A DNA stretch of 64,000 nucleotides from Capillidium heterosporum (Eukaryota; Entomophthoromycota; Entomophthoromycetes; Entomophthorales; Capillidiaceae), in assembly GCA_016630905.1 (NCBI GenBank), contig WBMQ01000015.1:310001-374000 (forward strand), written 5' to 3'. This document shows, piece after piece, positions 53,416 to 64,000 of the stretch. Numbering within the stretch: the first letter of the stretch is position 1; each line of letters begins with the position of its first letter. The notes under the pieces were generated by a model. That model worked only from the letters and a program-made list of their open reading frames with translations. It searched no databases and was not told the origin of the DNA. A program made the position numbers and the translations under genes.

Positions 53416-54768
53416 TTAACCATAGCTTGATATGGAACCGTCATCAGAAGCAACCATAAACTACATTGAAAATATATGTTAACTACTCATTTTAACAAAA
53501 CTTACTTTGAAATTGGATTGAGGGTCGAACTGCACCAAAGGTACCTTACTTGTAAAGCTTTTATCTTCAAACAGTAGCTTAGCATCTAAGTTGTTGGAAT
53601 CTTTACTATCGATCTCATAAAGTTGTACCAAGTTGGTAGAAGTCCCTGTCAGTAGATATTTGTTATTGTTAGATAGATTGAGGTTGGGGTAGTAGTCGTC
53701 GTACTTCAAATTAGGGTTGGTAAGGTTGGTGTAGGGTTGGAAACTGGTACCATTGATGATGTAGATGCTAAATTGAAAATTAACTGGATTAAAGATATGT
53801 AGAAGTGGATTACCTGTTATCTAAACAGCTTAAGTAGATCAAGTTTCCAGTAGTATCACTTACTATAGAACAAAACCCTTTTATAAAATGGTTAACGATA
53901 TATAAATTTACATAGGTGTATACCTTTGGAAGCTTTGTTGTCGAACTGTTTAAAAGGTTCGGCACTTAGGACACTACGATTAAACTGAAAATTAAACCTC
54001 AAGTCATACAGTTTAATCTCTCTATGTATACACTAATATTAATACATCGTATCAAAAGTTATAAAGTTACCCATCGTTACTAGAGGTAGTTAGAACCAAG
54101 TAGTCGGTATTCCTTATAAACTCCATGTCAGTCAAGGTACTTTTAGGCTTCGATAAACTCAACTTTAGTCTTTTATTCCTTTCAATTTCATAAAGTATGA
54201 GTGCAATTCATAGTTCCAATATAAAGTTTACCTTTTGTACCGAAACTGGCCCCGATATCTCTTTAAACCAGCTAAAGCTTTTGACTTGGTTACTCAACTT
54301 ATTGTTTATCCTATTGTCAAATAAGTACATCTTGTTATCCCTACCCAAACTTAAAAAGCAGTTAGTGCTGTTGGGTAGGTATTTGACTTTTTTAACTTGT
54401 TCGCTATGTCCTAAATATTGAGAAATTTGTTGGAAGGTTGCCAAATCAAACTCTTGAATCTCATTTAAGGTAGTGAGCAAAAGAGAGTTGCCGATTAAGT
54501 TGGGTTGGAGATTGGTTATTGGAGATTGAGTTGATATCTGATGATTCTTTATAGTTCTGTTTTGTTGAAAAAGAGTTATAAGTTGAATTAAGATACTTAA
54601 AAAATATGATACTTGTTCGTTGAAGTGTCGTTTACAACTAAATTACCAACTTCAGGTACCATATACGTAGTTACAAGGCTTTGGGTAGATAGGTCAGACT
54701 GAATAAAGGTTTGTGGTCGATGCTATAAGTTGTATTGGTTTTTCGAAACTTTTTGGTAAATGAGACAT
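53416..54768 (-). CDS. WD40 protein, Cdt2/DTL-like (CRL4 substrate receptor)
   Basis: Seven exons on the minus strand: 54768-54613, 54556-54232, 54178-54071, 54021-53924, 53862-53814, 53767-53506, 53460-53416, with introns of 45-61 bp. The repeats include YLGHSEQVKKVKYLP, LGRDNKMYLFDNR, SSNDGEIKLYDLR, SCLDNSIYIING, NNNKYLLTGTSTNLVQLYE and ASDDGSIS. The order (DLR, then ASC.DN.IY, then YLLSG.SD) matches Cdt2, the CUL4-DDB1 receptor that degrades replication proteins. Two extra bases are inferred: one in exon 1 (the open frame ends at TGA 54696-54694 and resumes +1 as DLSTQSLVTTYM), and one at the first base of exon 3. Exon total 1043 minus 2 gives 346 aa. The start ATG 54768 is the least certain point. 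Confidence 0.65.
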
Positions 54769-57416
54769 CTATAATTTAAAACAAAACATCAATACCTAAA
54801 AATTAGGTTACATTTACTTGTGTAATTGAAATGCTGGTAGGCTTGTTTTCGTCGTTCTAGCTCGTATATCTGGGAATAGGAATCCATCTGTTCTTATAAC
54901 CTATATCTTTGAAGTTATGAGAAACGTAGCTTTTGAAAAGTTTATCATTTTGTTAGGCTTAGTTTCAAACTATTGACAGTTTAATATTAAACTTTTAGAG
55001 TGAATTTCAAATTGAGTTGGCATCAATATGCAATAAAAATTGGAAGTGCTATAAATAGATTTTGATCTCCTTTCAAGAAACGAATACTTTCCAGTATTTA
55101 AGAACTATATATAAACCAGTTTATTTATAATTTAGTAGCTCAGCTTGCTACTAATATATTATTTGCATCTATTTATGAATACCAATACTAACTTTAAAAC
55201 TGTGCCGATCTAATATAAATCCTTCAATTCCCAGATTATATAATGACGAAACTTTCCAAATCTATAACTTTGACTTCAGAATTTTTCGATTCCTTCCATT
55301 TCTTTTAAAATTGGATAACGATATTGGTAATTAGTTCTATAATTTGTCAGGAATTCCTACTGACTTTCATCTTTTCATCTAGTATATTTTTAAAAGTAGT
55401 GGAACTATGTTGCAAGTATAGAGTTAAAAGGTTATTTATTTAATGAATTTTAACTAACCTTTGTGTTTGTAAAGGTTATTTTAATTTTGTACTTGATTCA
55501 AATAGGCTTGTATGAGTTCATAACCCTTTTATTTAAAATAAGAGACGTAGAAACTATGATTATACATATAAGAGGTAATGTATTTACTGAATTTATCTAG
55601 TATTTTTAAAAGGTATTCTTTATCGTTATTATTTTAAAATTCGGATGATGATAATTGGATTATTGATCTGGAAATGAAACTACACCAATCTATAGAAAAT
55701 TGTTGTGTACAACTATACGCTTCCTACTTTCTCTTTTAAAGGAAAAGTTTTGATCCGTATATATAGTAGTGCTACTTGTAATTTTTATAGAGTAGTTTTC
55801 TATTTCTAATATGATGGAGAAGTATTTTAATAATACTTCTTGTTAACTTGATCTTATCTGACGTTTATATAGTTTTGAATGTTGCTATTTGCCTAATAAA
55901 GTTTAATGAGTTAATCGTTTATTATTTAGCGTATAGGTAGATAGACTCGTTGATTATGTATGTATAGTAGTTAAGGTATAGTTGCTTTGAGACATATATT
56001 TAATTTGGTAGAGTAATTGTATTTCAATAAACAAAATACTCATAGATATGTTTTGTATTGTGTCTATCACTTTCTACATTTTCATATATAATTCAAACTT
56101 TCACCAGTTCAGTAGTTTCTATGCTTTCTCTTATCTGTAACCCTCTTCATCCTTTTAATATTTTTTCGACCAGTCCCATCTTTACATTGAGACCATTCGT
56201 TTTAGATTTACCTTTAAGATATATCCTTTTATAAGCTATATCAACTTCAAAATAGCTCATCCAAAATTTTTACTCATACTTTTTATCAAGGTGATTTTTA
56301 TCAGTTTTCGTATTTCATCGATTATTCATTTATGCTACCGACTTCTTTTGAGCTCTATAAGCATCCCCTTTAGATTTATGCTATCCAATAACTTGCATTA
56401 TCTCTACCATCTGGACTTTAGTAAGTTTGGGCTTTCAAAGTATTTTTAGTAGATCTACTAGTATAGAGTAAGCGGATTAGTAAAGTGAAGGAATAATACT
56501 ATCAGGATGTTCTTTAAAGGCCCGACTAGTTGTCAAAGTATTGTAATGGAATACTAGTAATAAAATTTGCCTCTTTTAAACCTTACTATTACATATTTAT
56601 TGTACGATGATATCAACATTCGATCTAATAAAATATAGTAGGAATATCTATAGTCATGTACTATAAATTTATGAAATGTAGTGCCCAACTTTTATAGAAT
56701 CTCTAAACTATTAAAAATAAACAATTAAACAGCATCCTATTGAGAGTAGCTATGAGCATCAGTACCATTGAGCAATATTTAAAAGTGAAGTATATTTTAC
56801 TAGGTTTAAAAATACAAAACCTCATCTACATACAACATAAATCCTTTATTAATTTAAAGACTAATCAACTACCAAACAATCTACCTATTATTGGCCTTCT
56901 AAAAGTAGGTAGTAGAGAGTAGAGAGCTAAAAATCAGCTTAATTCTTCAATACCTCTATTACTCATCGTTAAAATAGCCATTTGGATGGTAGTGGACAAA
57001 AATATATAAAAGGTAAAGTGACGGAGCCCTAATACGACTTACAACTTTCCAGAAAGCTGTTGGTATCAATAAAACTAGTTGATGGATAATGAGGATAAGC
57101 CATACACTATATAAACTTAAAGTTAAGTTTTTTGAAAAAAATCAAAATCTAAGGGTAGGCAATTCTATAATAAACTTCGATAGAGAGGGATGAAATCGCT
57201 GTCAGTTCAACTTAAAACTATAAAAAATTATAATCTTAAACCGAAACATAAAGGAATTGAAAGGACATAGTTAATTATTTTTAAATTGAAAGTAAAAAGG
57301 GTTCAGTAAGGTTGAGTTGACTGTAGTTGGATCGGATCAAATAAGTTGGGTTGGGTTAGAATTTGGAGGTATAAACAAGGGATAGGGTCAAATATTAAAA
57401 TATTGATAATAATACG
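54769..57416. other. 2.6-kb spacer
   Basis: No gene recognised. A 60-codon ATG frame at 56740-56922 has plausible composition but no homology that I see. The right end is the 3' region of ARL8. Confidence 0.5.
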
Positions 57417-58148
57417 TTAGGCCGACTTCGCATGTTTGATTAACCACTGTAAAGTAATATCGATGTTCACTTGGTTCTTGGCTGATATGGAGTAGCAGCT
57501 GACTTCCCGGTTAAAGAAGGATTTGAGATTGCTATTATAGTAAAAATAAAGTTAGATTAGTATGGAGTAGCCCATTTAAGCAATAATCTTACAGAACATC
57601 TATAAGTTGATCGACGGTAAGTGCTTGAGGTAAGTCGTTCTTGTTCCCCAAGACTAAGACAGGGATGTTGGCCAACTGCGGTTTCTCCAGCAACGCCTTC
57701 AATTCGGCGGCCGCTGCTTCTATCTTGGAGGTATCAGCTGCATCGATGACGAACCTATTTTTAAATAGAGACGAAAGATTAAAATTTATCGATAAAAATA
57801 GCAGTATAGCTAAAATATGCACTTACACTATGGCATTGACACCCCTACAGTACCTCTCCCACATGGAACGGAACCTAGGCTGGCCGCCAATATCCCAAAG
57901 CTTCATAGTTACGTTGCCTTTAGTAACCTTACGCATGTTGAACCCAACTGTAGGTATCATATCCTCACTGAACTGACCCGACTAAATAAAGATTTAGTTA
58001 GTACTGCTTTGTATATTAAGGTTACCGCAATAACGTTGACCAAGGTCGTCTTGCCTGAATTCTGCAACCCCACCAAAGTCAGCTCCATCTCCTCCTTGAA
58101 GAACAAACTCCGCAACCAGTTCAAAAGTTGTGAAAGCAAAGTTGCCAT
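57417..58148 (-). CDS. ARL8: ARF-like small GTPase Arl8
   Basis: Four exons on the minus strand: 58148-58026, 57981-57827, 57754-57593, 57531-57417, with introns of 44, 72 and 61 bp; 184 aa, TAA stop. Nearly every Arl8 signature is present: [21 protein letters not shown]-loop GLQNSGKTT, switch 1 IPTVGFNM, switch 2 [25 protein letters not shown], and CYSISAK with [14 protein letters not shown] at the end. Arl8 sits on lysosomes or vacuoles, and in animals recruits kinesin linkers and HOPS. It lacks Gly2, so it is not myristoylated. Family members are N-acetylated at a Met-Leu start, whereas this one starts Met-Ala. The frame is intact. Confidence 0.95.
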
Positions 58149-60537
58149 GTCAGTAAAGGCCTCGTTTAAGCGAAAGTTGAAGGAATGCAAAAGCTTATAA
58201 AGTTGAAGGATAACAAAAATTTCAGTTCCCTTACTTTTGTTGATGTTGGAAACTTGCCTCTTTTTACTAGCAATTTCAATTTGTTAAAGCTTCGGTTTAA
58301 CAAATTTTGATTCTATACTCCTCCTTTAGAATTTGGACCAATAAAGAACGTATAATTTAGTTTTGGAAGTTAGAAACCGTTTATAACTTCCATCTTATTT
58401 CATTTTACTTTTCTTTATCGTCAAGTTTGATAGTTTAGGCTGGGGTAACCTTCTCACTAATATATTGGAGTTTGCGATCAAAGTTTTGGGGTGGCAACCG
58501 ACGACTACCATTCATTAAAATTGTATTCATTTCCTTTTTCCTTACTTCCAACCATCTATTTAGATCCCTTTTGAAGCAATTGGTTTTCATAGTTACAACT
58601 TTGGATGAATATACGTTAAATGCATATATTCCAACCTCCTTCCCACATATTAATTGATTGAAAGGTCACGTCCAAGCCATTTGGGTTATTAGTCCTCTAA
58701 GGCTAACGCAACGTCCAACCGCTTTGCAATGGAGTTTCCCCTTCACCCTTTAGCAATCTATAGGTACCATCCTCAATTTAAAATTGGCATGATACCTAGA
58801 CTCACTTTCGTAGCAATTTCCCTTGAACTTTTACAGGATTTGGAATTTGAGAACTTTTCCAAGTTTGAATGATATCATTTCATTTTGTAGCACTTGAATT
58901 TTTATGAAGACATGTATAGAAAATATAGTGGTTTTGATCCTGAACGATTGATATATTAAAGGTGGGTGGGTAGTAGCTATAAATAATGTGTATTATTTCA
59001 TACTTACGATATGTCTATATATATATGGAGCTATACTTATTTATTGGCTGATACCTGTATAGTGCCCACTCGATATTTTTAACCTATAGTTTGTATTTTA
59101 ATAGTACAGCTAATTTAAATTAGTACTAGACCACAGGTACTATAACCATCCTCCTAGTGCTAGACTGCTCTTCTCTGCCTTTTATCTTTTCAATGTTGCC
59201 TGTTTACCTCTCTGTATTTCTAGCTCTTCTTTGATATCTATATTTTCGGAATCGATACCCTTTGCTTATGAGCTTAACTTATATTTATGACTATATAAGC
59301 TTGATAGAGGCATCGGTATATTACTTTTATTGCTTTGTAACGACGTCCAAGGTATCACAACTGCTTGATATGTTTATTCTTTGTTGTCTATGGTTCGATA
59401 TGTTAAGTAATGTACTTGGTAAAAGCTATATAGATCTCATAGAAACAGTTTAAGTTATCGAAAAGCATTTTAGGTATTCTTTTTAAAATGGGAATGCTTC
59501 TCCAGAATATATCGGTAAGGAATCCACACATAGGTGGAGAGAATCTAATACGGTAGTCAGTAGCACTAAAGATTTCCATCAAATTTCATTTGTTTAAAAG
59601 CTTTTCCTTAATTGGGCTATAGCTTCGTTCACCAAATCCCTATATCAATCCAGCCTATTTGAAAATTTCTTGGCATCTTTACCATGTTAGCAACATTGCC
59701 ATTTACAAGCACTTTCTCAACCATATGGGTCTAGAAAGTAAGAGATAAAGGCGCTTGATACTATCATCCAAACATATTGCCCTAGGTTTTGGGACAGTAT
59801 CTGGCCGCTTTTAGACTTTATCACGTCTAAACTACTCAAATGGAGAGATAAAGATGGTTAGGGATATTCTTATCCGCCTATCTCATTAACAATCCTGGTG
59901 CTTCTGTCGGATAAATGATTTATATTTAGCAATATGTCTAATTTTAGTAACGCAGCCAACGAAATCCATCATTTTGGTTTAGACGTGGTCCAAGCACCTG
60001 AGCTTAAACAGGCCCTTGTAATCTATTTTAAAGTTTAGTAAAGTTTTGTAGAGCTATTTAAAAGGGACGAAAGGGAGAAGGTTTCGTAGTTATACCGCAG
60101 CTGGAAAAATACATATCCATAAATGCAGTACCAAATAAAGTGCCTTAAAATGTCAGTTCTTTAGCATATTAGCAAAACAAATACAGTCTGTTACTTCCAA
60201 AATCAAAACTGTATTGAGAGCAAAAGATGGCGGAATGGATTTGAAAATGACCAAAGCTTGGATGGCACCAAAATTTAAAATTAGAACTCACTTTGAAATT
60301 GTAATTCTTGAAACAAGGTTCAAAGTCTCCACTCAAATCAAATCATACTTTGAAGCATACAGCTTTTGGAAGAGTAGGTTTCTTTGTTACCGAAAGTTTA
60401 CCACTACGACGCATAGTTCCAACACTTACGACGGCTTGAGTTGAAGAACATTCAGACACGCCAATTATAACACTTAAACAGCGATACCAGTCTTTCAATC
60501 ATTAAACCAGCATTCGATTCAACCTTCTAATTAAATA
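58149..60537. other. 2.4-kb head-to-head spacer
   Basis: This lies between the divergent ARL8 and kelch-pseudokinase genes. Frames at 58472-58657, 59262-59453 and 60214-60444 show no domain or signal peptide and are not called. Confidence 0.5.
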
Positions 60538-63500
60538 ATGAAGCCAACACTAACCAACTTGACGAGCTTAGTACTGACAGTTTTGCTACTGACGGCTACA
60601 ACAGCCGAAAACATAAAAGCCAAACTTACCGACATAATAACCCCCGAACCTAGAGGTTTGCACGCTTCAGTTATATATAAAGATCTATTGGTTATCTACG
60701 GTGGCGTTAAAGCCGACTCAAAAATCGACCCTTATGCTGCACCTGCGCTGAATGACATGCTAATATTCAACGTGACCTCAAGGAACTGGTACAAACCAAA
60801 ACTGGATGGGTTACCTTCAGCAACAAAATTCCACTCGGCAGTCTTGGTCAACGGCAGCAAGATGTACGTGTACGTGGGTGGTTTCAGTGAAGGTATGCCG
60901 CTACGCGTGTTCGACTTTGAAACTTCACAGTGGTCAGAGATTGCAAGTACGACGGTTGGCTCCAATCTTATCGGCTCCACCATGGTACTGGCTGATGAGA
61001 GGCTGATGATATATGGCGGTGTAAAGTTCAATAACGGTCACCCAGATGCTACTACAGTATCCGACGTAGTCGTTGCCTACAGAACCAACAGCAACCAATG
61101 GTCACCGTATCCCAACGCCGAACCAGCCTACTTCCACAGCACCTGCATGGTCCCCAAGGTCCAAGGGGTGTCATTTGGTGGGGCTAACAAAGATGGAGCG
61201 ATGTCCAAAACCACTGCATTCTCAGCCAACGACCCGCCTCAAATGAACGTAAATTCGGTACCGGAATCTTCACCAGCAGCTAGAATAGGTGCAACCATGT
61301 CCTGTATCGATGGCCACGGCTACCTCTTGGGTGGAGGCGACCTAAACTGGAATCAACTAAGTCGGAGCCTGAATATCCTATATGCCAACAACTCGCAGCC
61401 CAACAGTTTTAATTGGATGCAAAAGGTGGAGTCGGGAGACATCCCTGGAAATCTTATGGGTCACTCAGCTGCCGTAGATGGAAATTATATCTATGTCTAC
61501 GGCGGATTAAAGAACGAGGATACCAACGTCTACAAGTTGAATGTCAAGACTTACGCCTGGACCAAGATTGAGCCCTTCAAAGAGAAATCGACTAACGCTG
61601 GTAACCCCGATGATCCGAACAAAAAGGGTACCGACCCTCCCAATAAGGGTATCGACCAGACTACCATAATTGCCATAGTGGGTGCCATATTTGGAGTTTT
61701 AATGATGGCTGTTATCATCGCCGTAGGCTTACGCCACTGGCGTCAGAAACAGCGTCACGTACAAAGTTCGACACGATCTGTGACAAATGGTGACAACCCC
61801 AAAGGACCTGATAGCGCCGTTCTATCCTGGCCCGAGTTCAGTGGTATGGCTTCAGGGAGATTCTCGGCATATTCAGCTGCCAATTCCAATACCCCGAGCT
61901 CAGATGGACATTTATCCCCACCTACGAACAACCAGCTCCAGTACGGAAGCGAAAGATCCAATCAATACAACAGTAACTCTCATTTATTACCACAATTACC
62001 TATTGCCATGTCCATGCAGCGGTCTAGTTCCAACGAAATGGATTCAGATCGGTGGACTACTGGAGAACGGACTTTGAGCATGAATGAGGATTCCTTGGCT
62101 GTGACACCAGTGAGATACCAGCTGAATCAGTCGACACATACCTCACCTGGACTTTCACCGAGCGAGCGTAGTCAGCTTATGGTCAACAACAACAACCCGA
62201 GTAGCTTGGCCAGTCGATCTGCCCAGGCTTTGAGCGCACATCCTGAACAAGGTTCGAGGACTCCGCAACACTTCACTGACGACAATCCCTACTTCCCCTC
62301 ACTGAGCCAAGAGAACCTATCCCCACTCGATCGTTTGGCTAGTTTACATACTTCCTTAACCGTTAACGGCTCTAACCCCCATGACGGATTGTCAACACCA
62401 ACCAGCTCCATCCAGAACTGGCCGTTCACTGACTCGGAAGTGGGTACTATCTATCCAACCACTTTGAGCCGCGACTACAACGTCGACCCCCGTTTCACTC
62501 AACCCATTTTATCCCGTAATCCAAGTGTCCGATCCAACTCTTTAGTCGTCCCGAGGTCGCTGTCCAATCTATCAGGACTCAACGTCGATGCCTCCCTGTT
62601 GAAGAAGCTCAGTACCAAGTACCGCATTACGGCAGCTTCAGTCGCCAAGTCGTTGGGAGATATTGATCTGATCCAAGCTACCGAAATCCCCAGTTTAGAA
62701 CCGGTCACCATAAAAATATATATGAACCAGGCTCAGTGGCACAACGACTGCCAGTTGCTACAAATATTGGACGGGCATTTTGTGCCCAAGTTGAAAGAGT
62801 TCTTTGAGTACCAAGGAGGAAACGGTAAGACGAGCTACACATTAGTTCATCAGAGGTGTGGTATCAGTTTAACCAACCTCCTTGCCAACCAGACCAAACC
62901 TTTAGCTGACGCCGAGATAAGACAGCTAGTAAAGGGTGTAGCCAGGCTTTTGGAGTTCTTCCACGCACGAGGTATAGTTGTCGCCGACCTTCAACCTAGC
63001 GACCTGTTTTTGACTTCAAACCCTGCAATCAACCCTCTGGTGCTGGGTAGGGTTACTAGCTGCCTGATGCAGGGAGACAAATTCAACCTGGAGTTCCCGC
63101 CACGCTACTGTGCCCCTGAGCTTGCACCCGCCTTCCTGGAGGAGGGCAGTTGGTTCCCCGTAGCTAGCTCGATGGATATGTGGGCTTTGGGATGCTTCAC
63201 CTACGTAAGTCATTTTATTAAGATCAAGTATTAATTTGTTTTTAGGAACTGTATGTCAGATCACCGCTAATGGGTCCTCAGATCTCCGAAGTTGAAGCCC
63301 TGCACTTCCTCAGCGACTTTAGTTCGTTACCCCTCCCCAACGGCCTCAGCTGGAATTCCGATGGTAGACTCAACCTCCCCAACCTCGATACTGTGCCCTC
63401 CGACGTAGCTCAAGCTCTATCCAACCTGTTAATAAGAGATTCTGAAGAACGTCTCACCGCCAGCCAACTACTGAAATCTAACTTCATAGCCAACTGTCCA

Positions 63501-64000
63501 GCTTCATCAACTCCATTGCCGGCTCTGAGCCCCCAACTGCCTCCCAGGTGTAGGAACGGCGAGCTGGATCCCGAATTGGGTCTACCGCTTTTAAACCTGA
63601 GACATCAACTGGTGGCGACGAGTGAGGTCCAGGTACCTCGACTCGTACTGGTGCTCCCAAATCCCAAAGCCTCCAAGGGATGGCACGACTCCCGATACTG
63701 GGACTCTACAACCTTCCGAGTCCATCTTTTGTGCGAAGGTGAGTTCGGAGTACACCTGACTCACAGTGCCGGCATTCCCCTAACCGACCCCCACCACTTT
63801 ATGGCCAAGGCTGGTTTACTTGCCGCTATCACCGCCCAACTCTGCGCCAGTTACGCAGGTCCCGAGTTGCTCCGATTCGCCGATCCCAATTTGATCAACC
63901 AACTAGTCAAGGCTAAGGATGGAGATCTGGTAGGATACTTTGAGGAGCTGGCCTCAATACTGGAGAAATATTGTGCCCTCCTCAACGACCCCGAATTTGA
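60538..64000 (+). CDS. Kelch ectodomain - membrane - pseudokinase receptor-like protein (3' end outside window)
   Basis: Exon 1 is 60538-63204, a 41-bp intron follows (63205-63245), and exon 2 runs open to the window end: 1140 residues visible. A signal peptide (MKPTLTNLTSLVLTVLLLTA) is followed by kelch blades (LLVIYGGV, MYVYVGGFSEG, MIYGGVKFNN, YLLGGGDLN, YIYVYGGLKNED) to about residue 345. A transmembrane helix lies at about 377-401 (IIAIVGAIFGVLMMAVIIAV), then a ~300-residue Ser/Asn-rich linker. A protein-kinase fold runs from about 700. It keeps VTIKIY, CAPE and SSMDMWALGC. The catalytic loop reads VVADLQPSD, without His-Arg and with Gln for Lys, and DFG is replaced by LGRV, so it is probably a pseudokinase. 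After it comes FRVHLLCEGEFGVHLTHSAG, resembling a C-terminal module of large zygomycete proteins. The ligand is unknown. Confidence 0.8.

Noticed and set aside
56740-56922. 60-codon ATG frame as a gene
   Set aside because: Ordinary composition but no recognisable motif, splice partners or promoter. Left uncalled.
1-64000. UGA read as an amino acid (altered genetic code)
   Set aside because: Intact genes (kelch gene, dehydrogenase copy 2 end, epimerase) end on UGA at the expected length. Only one in-frame UGA lies inside coding-like sequence, in a gene that is broken in other ways.

Overview
The window looks like nuclear DNA of a fungus. It has two short Zn2Cys6 transcription factors, spliceosomal introns of about 35-85 bp with GTA-type donors and CTAAC/CTAAT-like branch sites, mitochondrial presequences, and AT-rich spacers. 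The kelch/single-pass-membrane proteins, one fused to a pseudokinase, and the long gene-poor spacers suggest an early-diverging (zygomycete-grade) lineage. That placement is inference; nothing here fixes the species. I saw no tRNA, rRNA or CRISPR.

Layout. 0.1-8.7 kb is gene-dense: an AT-hook/ankyrin/bromodomain/BAH chromatin protein, RNase H2 catalytic subunit divergent from a THUMP-domain tRNA methyltransferase, and a kelch membrane protein. 9.4-24.3 kb is nearly a gene desert with two paralogous Zn2Cys6 regulators, one copy of a hAT-type MITE and a few short coding-like relics. 24.3-38.8 kb holds five tandem, same-strand NADP(H)-type cinnamyl-alcohol-dehydrogenase/ADH6-like genes, interrupted by a UDP-galactose 4-epimerase and a secreted repeat protein. 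Each dehydrogenase has a TATAAAAG box 53-57 bp before its ATG. 39.6-45.5 kb holds an unidentified frame-broken gene, REV7 (rebuilt here with two tiny 5' exons), a circularly permuted mitochondrial GTPase, a second MITE in a divergent promoter, and GPI12/PIGL. 47-58 kb holds a small hypothetical gene, S-adenosylmethionine synthetase, ZIM17/TIM15, a Cdt2-like WD40 protein and ARL8. 60.5 kb to the end is a kelch-membrane-pseudokinase gene that runs out of the window.

Most genes are housekeeping and do not form one pathway. The dehydrogenase array is the only clear functional cluster; it probably gives capacity for reducing aldehydes or alcohols. REV7, RNase H2 and Cdt2 all serve genome maintenance but are far apart.

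The most unusual property is a set of single-base frame breaks in otherwise well-conserved genes: two dehydrogenase copies, GPI12, ZIM17, the Cdt2-like gene and the ankyrin/BAH gene. In each, exon-length arithmetic agrees with exactly the indels inferred. Several of the +1 breaks end on a UGA that skipping one base would bypass. Uncorrected sequencing indels are the simplest explanation, gene decay is next, and +1 recoding is the exciting but unproven one.
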